Of a DNA stretch of 6,256 nt, positions 1-4,224 are shown piece by piece. Position 1 is the stretch's first letter; each line of letters opens with the position of its first letter. The position numbers and the translations under genes were made by a program. Origin of the DNA: Candidatus Zipacnadia bacterium (lineage in GTDB: Bacteria; Armatimonadota; Zipacnadia; Zipacnadales; Zipacnadaceae); the NCBI GenBank assembly GCA_029821455.1, contig JALGTI010000339.1, forward strand, positions 1 to 6,256, in the 5' to 3' direction. The notes under the pieces were generated by a model. The model saw only the letters and a program-made list of their open reading frames with translations, had not been told where the DNA came from and ran no database searches.

Positions 1-2
1 GT

Positions 3-284
3 TGTGCTGTAGCGATAGTCAGCGCCCAGCAGCTCCAGAGCAGTGGCGGTTATCACCAACTTAACATTGGAAGCCGGCACGAGCGCCCTTTCCGCATTGA
101 CCGAATACAGCATTTTGCCGCTGGGCCATTCAAGCACCTCGGCACCGACGACAGCGTGCCGCAGGCTGGGATGCCGGAAAACGACGGCCAGCTCCTCGTC
201 CAGCGAACGGTCCGCCAGCGCTGCCCCGCATACAGCAATAAGTACGGCAGCCAGGGGCAGATTCAGCAGTCGTCTGGGATACAT
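3..284 (-). CDS. dacB: D-Ala-D-Ala carboxypeptidase/endopeptidase, PBP4 (peptidase S13) family, 5' part only
   Basis: This is the N-terminal 94 residues of a serine peptidase that trims or cleaves peptidoglycan cross-links outside the cytoplasmic membrane; the gene leaves the window on the left. Residues 1-24 form a Sec signal peptide: basic start (MYPRR), hydrophobic core rich in Leu/Ala/Val, and an A-L-A cleavage site before D25. The S13 active-site SxxK tetrad is S72-N-V-K75 in the context PASNVKLVITATALELLG, followed by ADYRYST, which is the usual PBP4 sequence around the nucleophile. The later SxN and KTG motifs would lie outside the window. The start is the ATG at 284..282; no good Shine-Dalgarno precedes it, and an in-frame TGA at 320..318 with only a TTG between limits any extension. 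It is transcribed divergently from the flavin reductase. Family assignment is confident. The dacB name rests on homology by eye, and a tandem S13 paralogue is possible. Confidence 0.85.
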   Translation of the reverse strand, partial: MYPRRLLNLPLAAVLIAVCGAALADRSLDEELAVVFRHPSLRHAVVGAEVLEWPSGKMLYSVNAERALVPASNVKLVITATALELLGADYRYST

Positions 285-328
285 TGGCGTTCTGGCTATC
301 GGTGTAAGAGTTGGCAATCAGAGATGAC

Positions 329-356
329 ATAGTATTGAACATCCCGGCCCTGTCAC
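329..356 (-). promoter_or_regulatory. candidate sigma70-type promoter for the dacB-like gene
   Basis: On the minus strand GTGACA (plus-strand 351..356, five of six matches to TTGACA) is followed after 16 bases by TACTAT (329..334, four of six matches to TATAAT). Transcription would start near 322, giving a leader of about 38 bases before the ATG at 284. The 201-bp divergent spacer must also drive the rightward genes. On the plus strand a TATACT lies at 457..462, but no convincing -35 box stands 16-18 bases upstream of it. Inferred from consensus matching only. Confidence 0.3.
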
Positions 357-474
357 CTGCTTGTGCCCGAACGAATTGAGCCGGCCAGTCCAGGCCACCT
401 TGGGCCACAAAACAAGGAGAGTGGGCAGGCGGACGCGAATAATCTGGCAGCGGTCGTATACTCCCTGGCATAAC

Positions 475-480
475 AGGTGA
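475..480 (+). promoter_or_regulatory. ribosome binding site of the flavin reductase gene
   Basis: AGGTGA ends five bases before the ATG at 486. It decides the start: a GTG at 477 in the same frame would extend the protein by three residues, but that GTG lies inside this Shine-Dalgarno sequence. Confidence 0.7.
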
Positions 481-485
481 TAGCA

Positions 486-1055
486 ATGAGCAAGACCGTG
501 ACTTCAAGTGCCACGACGCGCTACTTCTATCCGTGGCCCATCTCGCTGGTGAGCACCGTTGACGAGGACGGCAAGCCGAACATCATCACCATCGCGGCCT
601 CCTCCATCTGCTCATCGAGCCCGCCCAGCGTTGGAGTGGCTATTGGGACGGCACAGTACTCGCTGACCCTTATCGAGAGAACGGGTGACTTCGGCGTCAA
701 TCTGCCCAGAGCTGGACAGGTCTCCGAGGTGGACTACTGCGGCTCCCATTCAGGTCGCACGGTGGATAAGTTCCAGGCCGTCGAATGGACGCCGCAACCT
801 TCAACCATTATTACCTCACCGCTCATTGAAGAGTGCCCGGTCAGTATGGAATGCAAGGTGGTTCAGAAGGTGCCTCTGGGCAGCCATACGTGGGTCATTG
901 GCGAGATCGTCGCGGTCCACATCGAGGAGGAACTGCTTGGCCCTGGCGGTACGTTGGATATTCCAGCCGCTGAGCCGTTGCTGGCTTTCTGGGGCGAGTA
1001 TTACGGCTTGGGCGAGAAGATAGCCGACTGGCACCACAGCCGTACACAAACGTGA
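486..1055 (+). CDS. Flavin reductase family protein (flavoredoxin-like, FMN-binding split barrel)
   Basis: This is a 189-residue cytoplasmic protein of the flavin-reductase-like (DIM6/NTAB, flavoredoxin) family, which binds FMN in a split beta-barrel and passes electrons to or from a partner. The physiological partner cannot be told from sequence. The features fit in order: YPWPISLVST (residues 15-24), the strand usually lying against the flavin; GKPNIITIA (29-37); a hydrophobic strand SVGVAIG (48-54); GDFGVNLP (67-74); the hallmark LIEECPVSMECKV (113-125) with C117 and C123; and GSHTWVIGEIVAVHI (132-146), the late barrel strands. The C-terminal YYGLGEKIADW (172-182) matches the family's closing segment. 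Length is typical. The start is chosen from the AGGTGA five bases upstream of ATG 486. There is no transmembrane or signal segment. The helicase-nuclease genes follow after 25 bp with no visible terminator, so co-transcription is possible, but a functional link to DNA repair is not implied. Confidence 0.9.
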   Translation: MSKTVTSSATTRYFYPWPISLVSTVDEDGKPNIITIAASSICSSSPPSVGVAIGTAQYSLTLIERTGDFGVNLPRAGQVSEVDYCGSHSGRTVDKFQAVEWTPQPSTIITSPLIEECPVSMECKVVQKVPLGSHTWVIGEIVAVHIEEELLGPGGTLDIPAAEPLLAFWGEYYGLGEKIADWHHSRTQT

Positions 1056-1080
1056 CGAGCTCTGGAATTCGTGACCTGAT

Positions 1081-3228
1081 ATGGCGATAACACTGCTACG
1101 TGCCGGTCCTGGCGCCGGCAAGACCACCGCCCTGGTGCAGCGGGCCGCTCAGGCCATTGACCAGCAGGGCATCCCCTGCCGGCAGGTGCTGTTTGTTGTG
1201 CACGACAGCCTGGCAGCCCGGCGGGTGCGGATAGCCCTCGATGCTGCGCTTGGCAGGCCCCTACCGATTATGGTGGTCACCTACGAGGGGCTGGCCCTCC
1301 GCATCCTGGAGGAAAGCCGTGGATATGGCCAGCGGGCGCTGCTGGATCCCGTGGCCGAGCGCCTGGCGGTGGCCGAGGCCATTGCCTGGACTCACGGCTC
1401 TGCCCGGCGCCTACGCGAACGGGAAACGAAGGCTCCTAGCGATGACCTCCTGCGGAATAGCTCGCAGTTCCGCGACGACATCGCGGATTTCATCGCCGAG
1501 TTGAAGCGCTGCAAGCTGGACACAACCACCTTTCGCCATCACATCATCCCCGGTCTGCCTCAGCAGGACGAGCTACTCGACATTGCCGACATCTACGAAG
1601 CCTACCAGAAGCGCCTGGAGAGCAGCGAGATGTTTGACTATCGCGGCGTCATCTGGTTGGCTCTGCTAGCCTTGCAGGGCGAGGCTGCTCTGGTTGAAAG
1701 CTTGCGGAGCCGCTGGCCACTGATCCTTGCCGACGACCTACAGGATGCCACGGCCTTGGAGCTCGAACTGCTGACCGCCCTGCTTTCGGAGCAGTCTGAA
1801 CTGGTGGGGGCTTATGAGCCCGCCCAGTGCATCTATCGCTTCAGGGGCGCTGTGCAAAACCCTGTTACATTACTAGAAGCTCTTGCCGTAGGTCATGAGG
1901 TCAGGTGCCAGACAGTCTCCTCGTCTATTCACAATTCGGACACTACTGTGTCACAAGTGGCAACGGTAGCGGAACGATTCGCTAGAGTCGCGGAACTCGA
2001 TAGCGCATCAGTAACCACGGTAGAGGGGGAAGTTGAACTTCAGATACATCGTACGCTACAGGACGAACTGCTGGCGGTGGGCGATGAGATTATCGCCAGC
2101 CTTGAGGTAGGGCAGTCCCCGACGGGGATAGCTGTGATAGCTCGGGGCCATCGTGAGGTGGCGGCCGCCGAGCAGTCGCTGTTGGCCCGGCGCATTCCCG
2201 TAGCCGGGTCGCAGCCGCGGCTGGGACGCTGGGCGGCCAGCGAGTTGCTGCAGGATATTCTAACCGTGCACCAATATATGCAGGATCGCCAGAGGCTGAT
2301 TGAGCTTGCTGTCCTACATCATCGCCGCGTGCAGGCCAATGCTGCCGCTGCACGTATAGTGACTTTCGGGGCAGCCCCTGCAGGACGGAGCGTTGCGATT
2401 GCGCAGTGCATTCACCAAGCTGACCGCAAGGGGAAGTTCGTCCTGGACGAGGGGATTGGCAACATCGTCGGCGCAGATGACAGTGACTTCGCCTGGCTGC
2501 GCGAGGCCTTGACCGAGGCAGATGCCGACAATGTGGTGGAGCTGCTCAGGCGCACAGTGCAGCAAGCCGGATTTGCGCGGCGGATGTCCCCGTCGGATGC
2601 CGACCGAGTGATGGTAGCCTGCCTGGCTCTACTGGAAAAACTCCAAGAGGCCGATGGCGCCCTGCGGCGGGTGGCTGACCGCGGCCTGTCTCCAGCAGAT
2701 ACGCACGCGGCGGTGCAGATGCTGCCGGAGCCGGAAGCGACTGAAGACGGCGTGGCGATACTTACGGCTCACGACGCGCGGGGCCGACACTTCGAGCAGG
2801 TTTTTGTCATCGCAGTTAATGAAGACATCTTTCCTGCCCCACCTGTAATCTCACGTCTCCTGAATCGCAATACCATTGGTCAGCTACGACAGCGTGTAGC
2901 GGAGCACCTGGGTCCTGATACGCAATCCCTCACCTTTGCGGGCTTTGGTGAGCAGCCGAACGAAGCTCTCGCGGAGGAGCAGCGCATCTTCTACCTGTGC
3001 CTGACCCGGGCCACCCGGCGGCTCGTTATAAGCTGTCACCTGGAGCAGGACGGCAGTCAGGCAGCGCCATCCGAGTTCTTCCTGGAGCTTGTGCCGGACA
3101 CAGTGCGTCATCAGATTGCCTTGGCTGCCACACAAGCGGAGGCGAGGCTCGCATGCCCGCTGGCCGGCGATGCACCGGCGGCCTCGGATCATACTTGCAC
3201 TTATGCACTTATGCGCAGTGCCCTGTGA
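1081..3228 (+). CDS. AddB-like (UvrD/RecB superfamily 1) helicase-fold protein, separated from its nuclease domain
   Basis: This 715-residue product has the layout of a superfamily 1A helicase. P-loop GPGAGKTT is at 9-16; motif Ia region VLFVVHDS at 36-43; motif Ib VVTYEG at 65-70; motif II LADDLQDAT at 216-224; motif III region LVGAYEPAQCIYRFRGA at 241-257; motif V region ILTAHDARGRHFEQVFV at 560-576 followed by NEDIFP; motif VI EEQRIFYLCLTRATRRLVIS at 632-651. Several motifs are degenerate: D219 replaces the Walker B Glu, A244 replaces the Asp of the usual VGD, the NYRS motif IV is reduced to IHNS (283-286), and the motif V KGLEF is RGRHF. Such decay is known in AddB, whose motor is not a full helicase. 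The start is ATG 1081; an in-frame TGA at 1072 excludes an N-terminal extension, so there is no Q motif. No clear Shine-Dalgarno is seen. The last seven residues (after CTYA) are read out of the original frame because of the 8-bp duplication. Confidence 0.85.
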   Translation: MAITLLRAGPGAGKTTALVQRAAQAIDQQGIPCRQVLFVVHDSLAARRVRIALDAALGRPLPIMVVTYEGLALRILEESRGYGQRALLDPVAERLAVAEAIAWTHGSARRLRERETKAPSDDLLRNSSQFRDDIADFIAELKRCKLDTTTFRHHIIPGLPQQDELLDIADIYEAYQKRLESSEMFDYRGVIWLALLALQGEAALVESLRSRWPLILADDLQDATALELELLTALLSEQSELVGAYEPAQCIYRFRGAVQNPVTLLEALAVGHEVRCQTVSSSIHNSDTTVSQVATVAERFARVAELDSASVTTVEGEVELQIHRTLQDELLAVGDEIIASLEVGQSPTGIAVIARGHREVAAAEQSLLARRIPVAGSQPRLGRWAASELLQDILTVHQYMQDRQRLIELAVLHHRRVQANAAAARIVTFGAAPAGRSVAIAQCIHQADRKGKFVLDEGIGNIVGADDSDFAWLREALTEADADNVVELLRRTVQQAGFARRMSPSDADRVMVACLALLEKLQEADGALRRVADRGLSPADTHAAVQMLPEPEATEDGVAILTAHDARGRHFEQVFVIAVNEDIFPAPPVISRLLNRNTIGQLRQRVAEHLGPDTQSLTFAGFGEQPNEALAEEQRIFYLCLTRATRRLVISCHLEQDGSQAAPSEFFLELVPDTVRHQIALAATQAEARLACPLAGDAPAASDHTCTYALMRSAL
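3196..3214 (+). repeat. 8-bp tandem duplication (TGCACTTA) causing the first frameshift
   Basis: The tract TGCACTTATGCACTTATGC has a perfect period of 8 over 19 bases (2.4 units). Eight is not a multiple of three. Codons after the duplication therefore move from the frame of 1081 to the frame in which the nuclease domain is open. Reading through a single unit gives CTYAQCPVTYC and continues without a stop into the nuclease. With two units the helicase ends at TGA 3226..3228. Confidence 0.9.
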
Positions 3229-4058
3229 CATACTGCCCCCTGCGGGACAAGCGGTTACCTCACCCGGTGCAAGAACACCACCACGCCGTTCCGCGACAGA
3301 CTGACGACCGACCGGTGTTAGCGGGCTTTGAAGATGAATTCGCTCTCAGTGCCAGCGCTCTGCGCGAATACCAGAGGTGCCCCCGCCGCTTCTTCCTGGG
3401 CAAGCTCCTGCGGATTGAGGAGCTCGAGGGCGATCAGGAGCTCGAGGGCGATCAGCTACTATACGGGTCGGCTGTGCATGACTTTCTGAAGGCTCTCTAT
3501 GAGCTTCCGCCCCCAGAACGCAAAGCTAGGGCCTCAAAGCTCCTGGAAGAGCCCCTGACGCAACATAAGCACGAGTTCTCGTCGGAAACTGCGTTCACGA
3601 TATACTTGCGGAAAGCTCGCACGGCGCTGGATGACTTCGCGGGCACCGCTGAGTTCCTCGACGAGGCAATCGCCCTCGAAGAGTCGTTCTGTATCGAACT
3701 GGCGGATGAAACCGGCACACCGCATCGCTTCATCGGCCGGATAGACGCGGTGTTGGCGGCTGCCGATGGCCCTGTCGTAGTAGACCACAAGTCCGGCAAG
3801 TTGACCGGCCTGGCCAACTCGAGGGCCGTTCTGCGGCAATTCGTTGCGCGTGAAGAGAAGGACCTGGCCGACAAGGATCGTCGCCACTGGCCCCGCGAGC
3901 CAGGTAAGCCAGACTACCAACTGCCCGCTCGCCTGGGAGCAACTACACCCCAGCCAGCGGGTAGCCGCCGTGGCATATCAGCGTTTCTTTGCCGGTGCAA
4001 CAGAACACTGCAAGCGTATCATCGTGCGTCTGACAGATACCCAGCCAGAAGATGCTGA
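3225..4058 (+). CDS. RecB-family PD-(D/E)XK nuclease domain, displaced-frame fragment of the AddB-like gene
   Basis: This is the nuclease core of the AddB-like protein. Placing the start at GTG 3225 is an inference from its 4-base overlap (GTGA) with the helicase stop at 3226..3228; no Shine-Dalgarno supports it, and the frame itself is open far upstream as a shadow. Visible motifs: SASALREYQRCPRRFF with the first Fe-S cysteine codon at 3378, GSAVHDFL with the active-site His at 3477, FIGRID with the catalytic Asp at 3744, and VVVDHKSGK with the catalytic Asp at 3783 and Lys at 3789. So all nuclease catalytic residues are present. KPDYQLP then begins the QxxxY motif, but the frame is lost there (about 3927-3930), and the last 40-odd codons to TGA 4056 are out-of-frame sequence. 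As a separate protein it would lack the three C-terminal cysteines needed for the cluster, so activity is doubtful. Confidence 0.6.
   Translation: MTYCPLRDKRLPHPVQEHHHAVPRQTDDRPVLAGFEDEFALSASALREYQRCPRRFFLGKLLRIEELEGDQELEGDQLLYGSAVHDFLKALYELPPPERKARASKLLEEPLTQHKHEFSSETAFTIYLRKARTALDDFAGTAEFLDEAIALEESFCIELADETGTPHRFIGRIDAVLAAADGPVVVDHKSGKLTGLANSRAVLRQFVAREEKDLADKDRRHWPREPGKPDYQLPARLGATTPQPAGSRRGISAFLCRCNRTLQAYHRASDRYPARRC
3418..3455 (+). repeat. 18-bp perfect tandem duplication, in frame (ELEGDQ twice)
   Basis: The sequence repeats perfectly with period 18 across 38 bases (2.1 units) and encodes ELEGDQ-ELEGDQ directly after LLRIE. It lies between the first iron-sulphur cysteine (3378) and the GxxxH motif (3465..3479) of the nuclease, in the loop before LLYGSAVH. 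Because 18 is a multiple of three it does not alter the frame. It is the second tandem duplication in the same gene within about 260 bp. Confidence 0.9.
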
Positions 4059-4224
4059 GACTATCAGCCGCGCAGAACTGCGACAACTCGCCGCTGGCCT
4101 GGGCGAAGTGGCCAGAGCGATAAAGAGCTGCAAACAGTTTGCCGGGTTGCCCCCCAAGGAGGGTTGCAGCGCCCGGTTTAGCGGTTGTCCATTCGCCTTG
4201 TACTGTGAAGAGTTCGAATTCTGA
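3927..4224 (+). pseudogene. C-terminal segment of the AddB-like nuclease with Fe-S cysteine motif, after the second frameshift
   Basis: From about 3930 the homologous reading returns to the frame of 1081. It gives AWEQLHPSQRVAAVAYQRFF, continuing the nuclease after its QxxxY motif, and ends with GCSARFSGCPFALYC (Cys codons 4165, 4186, 4204) and the stop TGA 4222..4224. These three cysteines in a C-x6-C-x5-C arrangement, with the cysteine at 3378, fit the four ligands of the [4Fe-4S] staple known from AddB, AdnB and Cas4-type nucleases. In AddB the usual spacing is C-x2-C-x5-C, so the first gap is longer here. The segment has no start codon of its own placed to yield a sensible protein; the ATG at 3844 in this frame precedes the join and gives unrelated residues. 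I take it as the 3' end of the broken gene. Confidence 0.7.

Larger units (their letters stand above)
1081..4224 (+). pseudogene. AddB-like helicase/[4Fe-4S] nuclease gene, full extent, disrupted by two frameshifts
   Basis: This entry spans one ancestral gene now read in three segments: frame of 1081 (helicase), frame of 3225 (nuclease core), then the frame of 1081 again (C-terminal Fe-S motif). Each segment carries conserved residues that belong to a single protein, and the break points are not domain-sized insertions. Removing one 8-bp unit of the 3196..3214 duplication and adding two bases (or removing one) near 3929 gives one ORF of about 1045 codons, close to the length known for AddB-type proteins. 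Expected product: the AddB/AdnA-like subunit of an end-resection complex, with an N-terminal superfamily 1 fold and a C-terminal RecB-family PD-(D/E)XK nuclease stapled by an iron-sulphur cluster (Cys codons 3378, 4165, 4186, 4204). It overlaps the downstream helicase start by one base. The alternative to a true pseudogene is an assembly or sequencing error, chiefly for the second shift. Confidence 0.7.

Noticed and set aside
43..327. 94-codon plus-strand open frame at the left edge
   Set aside because: It is antisense to the dacB-like gene, whose signal peptide and SxxK motif on the minus strand are far stronger evidence; its translation is low-complexity Ser/Ala/Thr.
321..460. Short GGCC-rich repeats in the divergent spacer as operator sites
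   Set aside because: GGCCA and GGCCAC recur, but with irregular spacing and no true dyad symmetry, which is expected in GC-rich DNA.
477..485. GTG start three codons upstream for the flavin reductase
   Set aside because: This GTG is part of the AGGTGA ribosome binding site that is correctly spaced for ATG 486.
1056..1080. GAGCTC palindrome between flavin reductase and helicase as a terminator
   Set aside because: The six-base palindrome has no loop, no longer stem and no T-run, so it cannot be supported as a terminator.
2997..3224. Nuclease gene beginning at ATG 2997
   Set aside because: From 2997 to about 3214 this frame overlaps helicase motif VI coding in another frame and yields residues unlike any nuclease; it is open only by chance.
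3150..3228. Programmed -1 ribosomal frameshifting joining helicase to nuclease
   Set aside because: No slippery heptamer of the X-XXY-YYZ kind and no obvious downstream stem were found before the stop; the 8-bp duplication explains the shift directly.
3921..3940. Programmed +1 frameshift at the QxxxY motif
   Set aside because: There is no stop or rare-codon pause at the site, and a small indel that restores conserved residues is the simpler reading.
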